64,000 bases of DNA from Deltaproteobacteria bacterium. GTDB lineage: Bacteria; Desulfobacterota; Binatia; UBA9968. This document shows positions 24,913 to 33,376 of this stretch, piece by piece; within the stretch, counting starts at the first letter, position 1, and each line of letters starts with the position of its first letter. The position numbers and the translations under genes are program-made. The notes under the pieces were generated by a model that did no database searches, was not told where the DNA came from, and was given only the letters and a program-made list of their open reading frames with translations. The stretch spans positions 1 through 64,000 of the forward strand of contig JACQUW010000312.1 in NCBI GenBank assembly GCA_016210115.1. Direction: 5' to 3'.

Positions 24913-25995
24913 TCAGGATTTGTAAAGGCTCCGTATGAAGCCGGAGCGCTCCAGTTCCCTCAAGTACTTAGTCTCCAAAAAATCCTGAACGCTGAGTCTT
25001 GATATTCTTTTCTCCATCTCGGATGATTCGCTTTTCAGCCGGTTCAAAGATCCCATGAGGTCTTCTTCTCTGGGATAGGGAATCGGGTCCATTCCCTTGG
25101 TATAGGCTTCCCGCACCGCGGCCAGAAGCTCAAGATCGTCGTTTCGAGTGTATTTTTGCAGGACTTTGAGGCTCAGATCCTTGTTGGTTTTGTAGAGATA
25201 AATGGCCTCGACGAACGCTTTCAGGAAGTTTTTCGCCGCGGCATCTTCGTCCTTCGCGATGAAAGATCGGTTGGCAATCAAAGATGTGCCCATCTCTCTA
25301 ATATCCAAAGCGCTGAAATCGAAGAGGATCTTAAATCCCGCTTTCCGCGCCCGTAGCGCCAGTTCCGTCGATAGGACGGCGCCGTCGAGGCGACCGGCCA
25401 CGAGCGCAGAGAATATTTCTGCGGTACCGCCGATTTGAAGTATCGCAACGTCCTTGTCGGGCTTGAGATTCCACCTTCTCAATCCCTCTCGTAAAAATAG
25501 ATCTCCCGTCGATCCGTACTGGGTTATGCCGACGTTTTTCCCTTTTAGCTCCTGAAGCGAGTTCAGGGCAGGCCTGACGACCATATGGCCTGAATAGCCG
25601 CGCGACGTCTGGGCCAGCACCGCGAGTTCAGCGCCGCGAGCGATGGCGGTCACCGTCGAGACTCCGCCGGTGTGAGCGAATTGAACATCTCCTCCGATAA
25701 CCGCCTGGACAAGACGCGGAGTTGTCGGAATTCTAATAAGCTCTGCATCGAGCCCGTATTTTGAAAAAAGCCTGGCTTCTTTCGCGATCCAGGTGATTGC
25801 GAATCCGCCACCAGGTCCCGCGTAGGCCGCCCGCACTTTTTTCAGCTCAGCCTCAGATCTGGCCAGGGAAGAAAAAAGCGAAAGCAGAATGGAAGCTGCC
25901 CCGATTAAAATAGCGGATCTCCAAAAAAGCTCACGCGCAGCTTTAGATGAACAATACAAGTATAATCGCGCTCCGATTCTGTCGTGACTGCTCAT
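24913..25995 (-). CDS. NMT1/THI5-like solute-binding protein
   Basis: A 360-residue secreted binding protein; hydrophobic residues about 28-45 form the signal peptide. Family features: VRAAYAGPGGGFAITWIAKE, LFSKYGLDAELIRIPTTPR, LKGKNVGITQYGSTGDLFLR and a C-terminal tail ending SGFIRSLYKS. It would deliver a small organic ligand to an ABC importer, but no importer genes are present. First gene of the minus-strand operon with the MBL-fold and HyuB proteins, which makes their substrate its likely ligand. The real start may be an internal ATG or GTG. Confidence 0.88.
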   Translation of the reverse strand: MSSHDRIGARLYLYCSSKAARELFWRSAILIGAASILLSLFSSLARSEAELKKVRAAYAGPGGGFAITWIAKEARLFSKYGLDAELIRIPTTPRLVQAVIGGDVQFAHTGGVSTVTAIARGAELAVLAQTSRGYSGHMVVRPALNSLQELKGKNVGITQYGSTGDLFLREGLRRWNLKPDKDVAILQIGGTAEIFSALVAGRLDGAVLSTELALRARKAGFKILFDFSALDIREMGTSLIANRSFIAKDEDAAAKNFLKAFVEAIYLYKTNKDLSLKVLQKYTRNDDLELLAAVREAYTKGMDPIPYPREEDLMGSLNRLKSESSEMEKRISRLSVQDFLETKYLRELERSGFIRSLYKS

Positions 25996-26153
25996 TGAGC
26001 CGCACTTCCTTGATACAATCTGCCGGTTGGGTCGCCAGTCTAGTTGCAGCCGCCGAGAATTGTCAAGCTATTCGCGCCCAGGCGGTCGGCGCGGGCAGAA
26101 TTTCCGTTGCGATTGTCACCTCTCCGGATAATGTGGTACGGATGTGAGGAGTG

Positions 26154-26398
26154 ATGACGAGAAATATTAGTGAGTGGATAACGCTTTTCATTTTCCTGGT
26201 CATTGCGGCTCCCGGCAGCGCAGAGGATGGGAATATTATACGGGAAACCGCATCTGGCATCCGGAAAGTGACGTAAACGTCGAGGGCGTCAGAACGGTCT
26301 TGCAAATTTGTGGCGAGCAGATCCAGGCAAAAGGGGCTCTGCCTGTGGGCCGGATATTGACGGCCTCAGTTGGACGAAGACGGAGTTCAGAGATTGAT
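26154..26398 (+). pseudogene. Decayed solute-binding protein gene
   Basis: From an ATG at 26154 with a GAGGAG ribosome site, a signal peptide is read (MTRNISEWITLFIFLVIAAP, then GSAEDG), followed by a stop at 26274. In later frames, GVRTVLQICGEQIQAKGALP and then SWTKTEFRD plus stop resemble the C-terminal end of NMT1-type binding proteins. The middle of the gene is missing and at least two frame changes occur. It lies directly before an intact relative, so it probably arose from deletion in a tandem pair. Confidence 0.45.
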
Positions 26399-26399
26399 C

Positions 26400-27395
26400 A
26401 TGTGGATAAGAAGCGCAGGCATTCTGCTGTCCGGGTTAAGTCTTTTCAGCATTCATCCTCCGCTGTTATTTGGAGTCGAAAGAATCAGAGTTGGTTTGAG
26501 CTCTATGAGCAGTCTCCACGGCGCCGTCTGGGTGGCTGAAGAAAAGGGTATCTTCAAAAAGCACGGCGTTGAGCCGGAGATCATTGTTATCGGTGGAGGC
26601 GCCTCGCGAGGGGTGAGCGCTTTGATTGCCGGAGACATTCAGTTCGTGAGCGGGTCGGGCGACGCTGCAATCAATGCGAGCCTCAGGGGTGCTGACGTGG
26701 TGATTGTGGCCTCGGTCGTGAACAAGGGCGTGCAGAGAGTCATGGCTCGAGCGGAACTGAAGACGCCAGGAGATCTCAAAGGTAAAAGAGTCGGCGTCAC
26801 CCGATTCGGTGCCGCATCCCATTTAGCTTTGGGATTAATGCTGAGGAGGTGGGGTATCGGCCCGAGCGACGTCGGCGTCGTTCAGGTCGGCTCCTCCCCG
26901 GCTATGGTTGCTAGCCTGGACAAAGGAGGAATCGATGCGGCGGTGCTCAGCATCCCTCCCGCCTTTATCGCCGAGGAAAAGGGATATCGCGTTCTGGCAG
27001 ATCTTGCTCAGATGGATATCTACTATCTTCATCAGATTCTTGGCAGTACGCGGAGTTACCTGCGCGCCAATAGGGACGCAGCCGGCAGATTCATCCGAGC
27101 CTTCGTGGAGGGGATCGCTTTTTTCAAGAAAAACAAGAGAGAAAGCCTGGAGGTCTTGAGGAAAAAACTCAGAACCGATTCCGAAGGGGAGAAACATCTC
27201 GAGAAATCCTATGATCTGCTCGCTTCCACCTATTACGAAAACATTCCTTACCCTTCGATGCAGGGAGTGGAAACGGTGCTGGATTTTCTCGCAAAGGATA
27301 ACCCCAAGGCCAGAGGCGCCGACCCGAAGTCATTCGTTGAAGACAATATTTTGAAAGCGCTGGATGCGAGCGGTTTTATCAAGGCGCTATACTAA
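26400..27395 (+). CDS. NMT1/THI5-like solute-binding protein
   Basis: A 331-residue secreted protein starting at ATG 26400, with the signal peptide at 1-22. Closely related to the protein at 13350: IRVGLSSMSSLHGAVWVAEE, FVSGSGDAAINASLRGADVV and VGSSPAMVASLDKGGIDAAV correspond almost residue for residue. It is followed after only 3 bases by a family-1 binding protein gene. Two binding proteins of different types in tandem with no transporter is unusual, and a shared or distant importer is likely. The ligand is unknown. Confidence 0.9.
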   Translation: MWIRSAGILLSGLSLFSIHPPLLFGVERIRVGLSSMSSLHGAVWVAEEKGIFKKHGVEPEIIVIGGGASRGVSALIAGDIQFVSGSGDAAINASLRGADVVIVASVVNKGVQRVMARAELKTPGDLKGKRVGVTRFGAASHLALGLMLRRWGIGPSDVGVVQVGSSPAMVASLDKGGIDAAVLSIPPAFIAEEKGYRVLADLAQMDIYYLHQILGSTRSYLRANRDAAGRFIRAFVEGIAFFKKNKRESLEVLRKKLRTDSEGEKHLEKSYDLLASTYYENIPYPSMQGVETVLDFLAKDNPKARGADPKSFVEDNILKALDASGFIKALY

Positions 27396-27398
27396 GAA

Positions 27399-28427
27399 AT
27401 GAGAAGTCTTATGAAGGATCCGTTGCGGGTTTTCTTAGTGCTGCTCTTTTCCTTTGTCATTGTCCCGCCTGGAACGCTTCAGGCGCAATCGAGCCATCAC
27501 GCCGCGTTGATCGAGGGCGCTAGAAAAGAGGGAAAGCTGCTGTGGTACACCTCCATGGCGATCGATACCTCCAAACCTCTGCTCGATGGGTTTTTGAAGG
27601 AATATCCGTTCATAAACGCGGAACTCGTGCGGCTGGGGGAAGAACAACTCATGAACCGTATCATGGGCGAAATCCGCGCGGGGAAATGGTCGTTCGATTT
27701 GACGTCGGGAAGCGCGATATCCACGTTGGTGGAGCGAAAAATCATAGCGCCGTATGATTCCCCGGAGCGAGACGCGTATAGGAGCGACTTCAAGGACCCC
27801 CGGGGATACTGGACAGGGGTTTACGTGAACAACCTGATATTAGCCTACAATACGAAGCTGATAGCAGCAAAACAGGCGCCCAAAGATTATCCCGATCTCC
27901 TCGATCCAAAGTGGAAGGGAAAAATGCTGATGGACTCGACCGATTACGATTGGTTTGGGACGCTGATGCTGACGTGGGGAGCGAATAAAACTATCGAGTA
28001 CATGAAGCAGCTCGCGCGCCAGGACCCGCTATGGCGCCGCGGGCACGGTCTCACCGCCCAACTTGTGGGGGCCGGAGAAACTCCTTTGGCCTGGGCTTAC
28101 AACTTTAGGATCGAGCGGATGAAGGCTGACGGTGCTCCGGTGGATTGGGTAGACACATTTGATCCCATCGTGGTGACGATTAGCGGTATCGGTTTAAGCG
28201 CGAAGCCTACGCATCCGAACGCGGCAAAGCTCCTCATTGATTTCGCCCTCAGCAAGAGGGGCCAGGAGCTGGTACGAGAGATGAGACGGATCCCTGCGCG
28301 AAGCGACGTCGAACCTCTCGCCGCCAAGATGAACCAGAGCCGGCTTAAGCTGAAACCGGTTCCCAAAGAGATCTACCTCAACCTCGATCACTATGCGCAG
28401 GAATTTCGGAAGATTTTTGGTCTCTGA
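27399..28427 (+). CDS. Extracellular solute-binding protein, family 1
   Basis: A 342-residue protein with a signal peptide ending at about 28 (TLQAQ). Shared blocks with the paralogues at 10856, 50476 and 52486: LIEGARKEGKLLWYTS, YPDLLDPKWKGKMLMD, WRRGHGLTAQLVGAGETPLA and THPNAAKLLIDFALSKRGQ. Periplasmic, likely binding a small anion or metal chelate; no partner transporter. Third of four consecutive binding-protein loci (one decayed), upstream of the CoA-ester degradation genes. Confidence 0.9.
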   Translation: MRSLMKDPLRVFLVLLFSFVIVPPGTLQAQSSHHAALIEGARKEGKLLWYTSMAIDTSKPLLDGFLKEYPFINAELVRLGEEQLMNRIMGEIRAGKWSFDLTSGSAISTLVERKIIAPYDSPERDAYRSDFKDPRGYWTGVYVNNLILAYNTKLIAAKQAPKDYPDLLDPKWKGKMLMDSTDYDWFGTLMLTWGANKTIEYMKQLARQDPLWRRGHGLTAQLVGAGETPLAWAYNFRIERMKADGAPVDWVDTFDPIVVTISGIGLSAKPTHPNAAKLLIDFALSKRGQELVREMRRIPARSDVEPLAAKMNQSRLKLKPVPKEIYLNLDHYAQEFRKIFGL

Positions 28428-28537
28428 TTCGGATCAAGGCGGTTTTTACTGAACGAAGAGGCCACTGAAGCTGATAGAAAATGGAGTTTCCGGCGATCTT
28501 GCGTGTTTACTACCGTGAAAGGCGAAAGGGGGGAGAG

Positions 28538-29602
28538 ATGCTCAAGAAACTTTCCTACTTATTGTCGGCTCTGGTCATTGCGCATATTACCGGAGTTGCG
28601 CCGGCGTTGGCCCAAGACGCTTACTATAAGGGCAAGACGATTCGGTTCATTATAAACTTTACTGCCGGAGGGCCAACGGACGTGTTCGGCAGGCTGATCG
28701 CCCGCTTTTTGCCGCAGCATATTCCCGGGAATCCGGCGGTTGTTGTTCAAAACATGGGTGGAGCCGGTGGGGTCATCGGAGCCAATTACGTTTATGAGAT
28801 CGCGAAACCTGACGGCCTGACGGTCGGGATCTTCTCCGGTATGTACCTGCCGCAGATTCTAGGCGGCTCAGGTGTGCGCTATGATCTCAACAACATGCCC
28901 ATCATCGCGGGAGCGGCCGAGACCTCCGTCGTTTACATTCGGGCGGATGCGGGGGTGGTGCAGCCGGCGGATCTGTTAAAGCCCGCGAAGCCAATTGTCG
29001 TCGGCGGCTTTACGCGGGAGAACAACAAAGATCTGGGACTTCGGCAAGCCCTGGATCTCTTGGGGGTCTCGTACCGGTACGTGACCGGATATCCGGGAGT
29101 TGCCGAACTACGGGTCGCGATTCAGCGGGGCGAGATCAACTACACTTCAGAGAGCCTGACCGGATATACGACGGGTGGCGTTCTCCTGGTTAAGGAAGGC
29201 ACGGTCATCCCGCTCTATCAGGAAGGTTTGCTTGGCCCCGACGGGGACATCATCCGCGATCCCAGGTCAGACCTGCCTTCTTTGAAGGAGGTCTTCCGGA
29301 AGGTCAAGGGAACTGACCCGTCCGGAACCTTATGGGATGCCTTCAAAGTCTCCGGAGGCTCCCGCAGCATGTTGAGGTTCATTCCAGCGCCTCCGAAGAC
29401 TCCCGCCAATGTGGTTGAAATCTTGCGAAAGGGCTTCAAGGGCACCTTTGAAAACCCGCAATTTAAGGCCGAGTCAGAACGCGTCTTGCGCTTCCAGTTG
29501 ATTCCCTTTGTCGGAGAAGACGCGGAGAAGGTCAATGCGGCGGTCTTTCGCGCGGCCACGGGCCCCGCTCGGGAGGCCTTGAAAAACCTGACGAAGGAAT
29601 GA
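28538..29602 (+). CDS. TctC/Bug-type tripartite tricarboxylate solute-binding protein
   Basis: A 354-residue secreted protein starting at ATG 28538 behind a GGGGGAGAG ribosome site; signal peptide 1-25 (APALAQ). The GKTIRFIINFTAGGPTDVFG and QNMGGAGGVIGANYVYEIAK segments are the Bug-family carboxylate-binding features, and the C-terminal half retains TCT-type helices. Known relatives bind carboxylates and aromatic acids for TctAB transporters; no tctA or tctB is present. Its neighbour downstream is a hydroxycinnamoyl-CoA hydratase/lyase, so an aromatic acid ligand is reasonable. An in-frame ATG 57 bases upstream is less likely. Confidence 0.88.
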   Translation: MLKKLSYLLSALVIAHITGVAPALAQDAYYKGKTIRFIINFTAGGPTDVFGRLIARFLPQHIPGNPAVVVQNMGGAGGVIGANYVYEIAKPDGLTVGIFSGMYLPQILGGSGVRYDLNNMPIIAGAAETSVVYIRADAGVVQPADLLKPAKPIVVGGFTRENNKDLGLRQALDLLGVSYRYVTGYPGVAELRVAIQRGEINYTSESLTGYTTGGVLLVKEGTVIPLYQEGLLGPDGDIIRDPRSDLPSLKEVFRKVKGTDPSGTLWDAFKVSGGSRSMLRFIPAPPKTPANVVEILRKGFKGTFENPQFKAESERVLRFQLIPFVGEDAEKVNAAVFRAATGPAREALKNLTKE

Positions 29603-29679
29603 GCCATCAGCTCGCTCCCTTGACAGGATATCTCTCACTCAACTATGCTCCAAAAAAATAATCGAGGAGGTATATAAAC

Positions 29680-30510
29680 GTGGCAACCAAAAATTACCAA
29701 ACCGTAAAGGTGGAGAAGGAAGACGGTATCGCCTGGATGATACTGAACCGCCCTGAGAAGCGAAATGCGATGAACCCGCAGCTGCACTACGACGCCCTTG
29801 ATGCGCTCAATGAGATCGCGACCGATAAGGAATCCCACGTCTTGGTACTGACGGGCGCGGGCAATAGCTGGTGCGCGGGACAGGATCTGAAAGAGTACTT
29901 CCGCGCGCTCGAGAACAATCCGGCGGAGCGTCGCAAAGCAGGCTGGGCATCTCAGGAGTGGCGCTGGCGCCTGCTATTCACCTATCCCAAGCCCACGATC
30001 GCGATGGTCAACGGCTTTTGTTTCGGCGGCGCTTTTACTCCCCTGATTGCCTGCGACTTCGCCATCGCGGCGGAAGACGCACTTTTCGGCTTGAGCGAAA
30101 TCAATTGGGGCATATTCCCGGGCGGGCTCGTGAGCCGCGTTTTGGCGGATGCCCTGTCTTACCGGGATGCGATGTATTACATCATGACGGGCGACCCCTT
30201 CGACGGAAAGAAGGCCGCGGAGATGCGCCTGATAAACTATGCAGTTCCTAAAGAAAAGCTCCGTGAGGAGACCGTAAAGCTGGCTCAGAAACTGATGGAG
30301 AAAAACCCTGCAACGTTACGCGCCGCCAAAGAGGTCTACAAACTGTGCCGCAACATGGATTACGTCCAAGCTGAGGACTACATGATGGCCAAGGGCAATG
30401 CTTTGCGCGCCGCCGACCCGGAGAAGGGGCGAGAAGAAGGCATCAAGCAGTTTATCGATGATAAGACGTATCGTCCCGGGTTGGGACCCTACAAAAGGAA
30501 AAAAGCGTAA
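29680..30510 (+). CDS. p-Hydroxycinnamoyl-CoA hydratase/lyase-like crotonase
   Basis: A 276-residue crotonase-fold enzyme with a GTG start and AGGAGG ribosome site. Residues match the hydroxycinnamoyl-CoA hydratase/lyase subgroup, which turns feruloyl- or coumaroyl-CoA into vanillin or 4-hydroxybenzaldehyde plus acetyl-CoA: LTGAGNSWCAGQDLKEYFRA, PTIAMVNGFCFGGAF, GLSEINWGIFPGGLVS with the catalytic Glu, and AEDYMMAKGNAL with the conserved Tyr. Length is normal. The following acyl-CoA dehydrogenase and CoA-transferases supply CoA-ester chemistry, supporting phenylpropanoid degradation. A plain enoyl-CoA hydratase is the alternative. Confidence 0.85.
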   Translation: MATKNYQTVKVEKEDGIAWMILNRPEKRNAMNPQLHYDALDALNEIATDKESHVLVLTGAGNSWCAGQDLKEYFRALENNPAERRKAGWASQEWRWRLLFTYPKPTIAMVNGFCFGGAFTPLIACDFAIAAEDALFGLSEINWGIFPGGLVSRVLADALSYRDAMYYIMTGDPFDGKKAAEMRLINYAVPKEKLREETVKLAQKLMEKNPATLRAAKEVYKLCRNMDYVQAEDYMMAKGNALRAADPEKGREEGIKQFIDDKTYRPGLGPYKRKKA

Positions 30511-30738
30511 AGGCGTTGCTGTCAAAAATACTGTCAGGTTTCTCATTCATTCCCTATCCGGCCGCCCTGTGGAGTAACGCATCGGTCAAATGGTTGCGTT
30601 CTCGCTCGAAACGGTACTCCGCGGGGAGGTTGTTCGCCTTCTTTTACAAAGGAGCCGCTGGGCGCTGCGGTGCAGCCGGGGAGGGGATCTGTAAGTTTTC
30701 ATTGGCGTTCCGCCGACGGCAAGAAAGATAGGGGCAAG

Positions 30739-31905
30739 ATGGATTTTAATTTACCTGAAGAACTTCAGATGCTGAAGCAGACCGTTCGGCGGTTCGTGGA
30801 AAAAGAGCTCATTCCGCTCGAGCGGGAATACCGGCCCGAAGGGGAGGAGATGCCCGAGCGTCTCCTCAAACCGCTTCAAGAAAAAGCCAAAGCCATAGGC
30901 CTGTGGATGCTCGACGTTCCGCAGGAATACGGCGGCGCGGGGCTTGATCTGTTGCCCCGCTGCATTATCGCAGAAGAGCTTTTTCGCAGCGTGGCGGTTC
31001 CATTCCGGAACAACGAGATTTTCGGGCCGGAGGTCAGGCCGGTTTTGTTCCACTGCAATGAAGAGCAAAAAAAGAAATTTCTCTTTCCCGTGCTGAAAGG
31101 AGAAATCAAATTCTGCTTTGCCCAGACGGAGCCGGACGCCGGAAGCGACCCTGCAAGCATGCGCACCCGGGCGATTCGCAACGGCGACACGTATACACTA
31201 AACGGCACCAAGCGCTTCATCACGGGCGCCGGGGTTGCGGACTATGGCCAGGTCATGGCGGTCACCGATCCCGAAAAGCGAGCGCGAGGAGGGATCACCT
31301 GCTTCATCCTGGATATGAAAAGTCCCGGTGTGATCTTAGAGCGCCAGTGGCCGACGATGATGGGAGAAGCTCCCTGGCAGATCGTTTTTGACAACGTGAA
31401 GGTCCCGGCGGAAAACATCATTGGCAAAGAAGGTCAGGGCTTCTCTCTGGCGCAAAAATGGATCTCGGAAGGCCGCATCCGGGGTCACGGCGCCCGCTGT
31501 TTGGGCATAGCCGAGCGCGCTCTTGAACTCATGATGGACTACAGCCAAGATCGAGTGACCTTCGGGCGCCCTCTCGCCGAGCGCCAGGCTGTACAGTTCA
31601 TGGTGGCGGATTCGGCGATGGAGTTGCGCGCCTGCCGCCTTATGGTGTACGAGTGCGCCTGGCGTCAGGATCAGGGTGAAGACGTGCGCGATTTGTCCTA
31701 CATGGTCAAGATCATGTGCACCGAAATGGTGAGCCGTGTGGTGGACAGGTCGATTCAAGTTCATGGAGGCGTTGGCCTTACCAAAGATCTTCCTCTTGAA
31801 TGGTGGTACCGGCAGGTGAGAAGCGTCCGAATCACCGAAGGAGCGACTGAGGTTCTTCGCTGGCGGCTGGGTCAGAATCTCTTGAGAGCCCGCAAGCCAC
31901 AATGA
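30739..31905 (+). CDS. Acyl-CoA dehydrogenase
   Basis: A 388-residue FAD enzyme with N-terminal helices (MDFNLPEELQMLKQTVRRF), the FCFAQTEPDAGSDPASM flavin-loop segment, the LNGTKRFITGAGVADY beta domain, and QVHGGVGLTKDLPLEWWYRQ then ITEGATEVLRW with the catalytic Glu. Oxidises acyl-CoA thioesters to the enoyl form, passing electrons to ETF. The ATG at 30739 matches the family N-terminus; a longer frame upstream adds unrelated residues. It overlaps the following CoA-transferase by 4 bases, so the two are translationally coupled. Confidence 0.93.
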   Translation: MDFNLPEELQMLKQTVRRFVEKELIPLEREYRPEGEEMPERLLKPLQEKAKAIGLWMLDVPQEYGGAGLDLLPRCIIAEELFRSVAVPFRNNEIFGPEVRPVLFHCNEEQKKKFLFPVLKGEIKFCFAQTEPDAGSDPASMRTRAIRNGDTYTLNGTKRFITGAGVADYGQVMAVTDPEKRARGGITCFILDMKSPGVILERQWPTMMGEAPWQIVFDNVKVPAENIIGKEGQGFSLAQKWISEGRIRGHGARCLGIAERALELMMDYSQDRVTFGRPLAERQAVQFMVADSAMELRACRLMVYECAWRQDQGEDVRDLSYMVKIMCTEMVSRVVDRSIQVHGGVGLTKDLPLEWWYRQVRSVRITEGATEVLRWRLGQNLLRARKPQ

Positions 31906-33107
31906 CTGACGCTCAATCAGGTTTCCTGCTATCGCCGGTTCGGGTCCTTGACCTGAGCACATCGATCGGTGCGTTTTGCGGCAAGCTGTTGCGCGACCTG
32001 GGCATGGATGTGATCAAGATCGAGCCGCCTTCCGGCGATCCGCTCCGCGCAGAGCCGCCGTTTGCGAACGCCCATCTCAATCGGGAGGGCAGCCTTCGGT
32101 TTGCATACCTGAACGCGGGCAAGCGGAGCATTACTCTGGATCTCACCCGGGCAGAGGGCAGATCTCTGTTTCTCGATCTCGTGCAGCGCTCGGACATTGT
32201 GATTGAAAGCTACGAGCCCGGACACCTGAACGCGCTCGAACTTGGCTATGATATTCTCCGGGAGCGCCAGCCCCGCCTGATCCTCGCATCGATCTCCGGC
32301 TTCGGCCAAACCGGGCCATATGCCGGCTATCCCGTCAACGACCTCGTCGCGGGGGCCATGGGAGGCCTGCTTTATATCTGCGGCGATCCCGGTGCGACGC
32401 CCTGCATGCCGCCGGAAACTCAATCGTATTACTACGCCAGCATCTACGCGGCCTATGGGATCATGCTGGCCCTGTGGCAGCGCGAGTCGCGCGGAGTTGG
32501 GGCGCACATCGACACGTCGCTTCAGGCAAGTCTAGCGCTCCATGAGCATGTTGCGTTCACCTATTCGACTGAACGCAGGATCATCAAACGCGCGGGGAGC
32601 CAGCACCAGCATAACGCCCCGGCAAATCTTTTTCCGTGCAAGAACGGTTACATCTCTCTTTTTGTCACGCAAAATCACTGGCCGATATTTCTCAAGGTCT
32701 GGGAGGATCATCCACCGGAGTTGGACGATCCGCGTTGGAAAAGCAACGCCGAGCGCCGGGCAAACGCGGAGCGGATCAACTCCCTCGTGAGCACCTTCAC
32801 TTCCCGCTACACAAAAGAGGAGCTTTCGGATCTGCTGCAGAAGAACGGCATACCGGCTTTGCCGGTCAACACCTCCTCGGATTTTCTAAAAGATAATCAT
32901 GTACGAGAGCGCGGCTTTTTCGGCTCTGTGACTCATCCTGTGATCGGCTCCTACCTACAGCCGGGAGCGCCGTATATAACGAACGGCAAGCGTCCGGCGC
33001 CGGCGGCGGCGCCGTTATTGGGACAGCATAATCAGGAGATCTATAATAGTGAGCTCGGGCTGTCCGTGGATGAGCTGGATGTGCTGGCCGCGGAGCAGAT
33101 TATCTGA
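31902..33107 (+). CDS. CaiB/BaiF-family CoA-transferase (class III)
   Basis: A 401-residue class III CoA-transferase, activating carboxylates by exchange with an acyl-CoA. N-terminal LSTSIGAFCGKLLRDLGMDVIKIEPP, a long central ISGFGQTGPYAGYP motif, and the catalytic Asp in GAHIDTSLQASLAL. Length typical. It overlaps the acyl-CoA dehydrogenase gene and is followed, after a ~190-bp repeat, by a second CoA-transferase. It probably loads CoA onto the substrate of this pathway. Confidence 0.92.
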   Translation: MTDAQSGFLLSPVRVLDLSTSIGAFCGKLLRDLGMDVIKIEPPSGDPLRAEPPFANAHLNREGSLRFAYLNAGKRSITLDLTRAEGRSLFLDLVQRSDIVIESYEPGHLNALELGYDILRERQPRLILASISGFGQTGPYAGYPVNDLVAGAMGGLLYICGDPGATPCMPPETQSYYYASIYAAYGIMLALWQRESRGVGAHIDTSLQASLALHEHVAFTYSTERRIIKRAGSQHQHNAPANLFPCKNGYISLFVTQNHWPIFLKVWEDHPPELDDPRWKSNAERRANAERINSLVSTFTSRYTKEELSDLLQKNGIPALPVNTSSDFLKDNHVRERGFFGSVTHPVIGSYLQPGAPYITNGKRPAPAAAPLLGQHNQEIYNSELGLSVDELDVLAAEQII

Positions 33108-33127
33108 GAAGAATGACAATACAGAGT

Positions 33128-33314
33128 TTACTAAGGAGTTCATAAGTAACTTGGTATTCTCTAATTGCGCTAGAAGGAGGCTTTTTTCGTCATTCCCGCG
33201 GAAGCGGGAATCCAGGGGGAGGGCTGATTCGGACTGGATGCCCGCTTGCGCGGGCATGACGGAGAGGGGGCGCGTCGGTGCCAAGCGCGAGAGAGGCGCT
33301 CATCGGGTGGTCTC
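33128..33314 (-). repeat. Dispersed composite repeat, copy B
   Basis: Inverted match of 5325-5524, with the same order of blocks on the minus strand: CACCCGATGAGCGCCTCTCT, CCGTCATGCCCGCGCAAGCG, CGCGGGAATGACG and CTTATGAACTCCTTAGTAA at the end. It lies between two CoA-transferase genes and contains no frame I trust. The insertion explains the wide gap between them. Confidence 0.7.
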
Positions 33315-33376
33315 TCCACGCCTACTTCCTTACGGACTTATTAATAAATCATTCGTAGGAAAGAGAGCGTTTGTCC

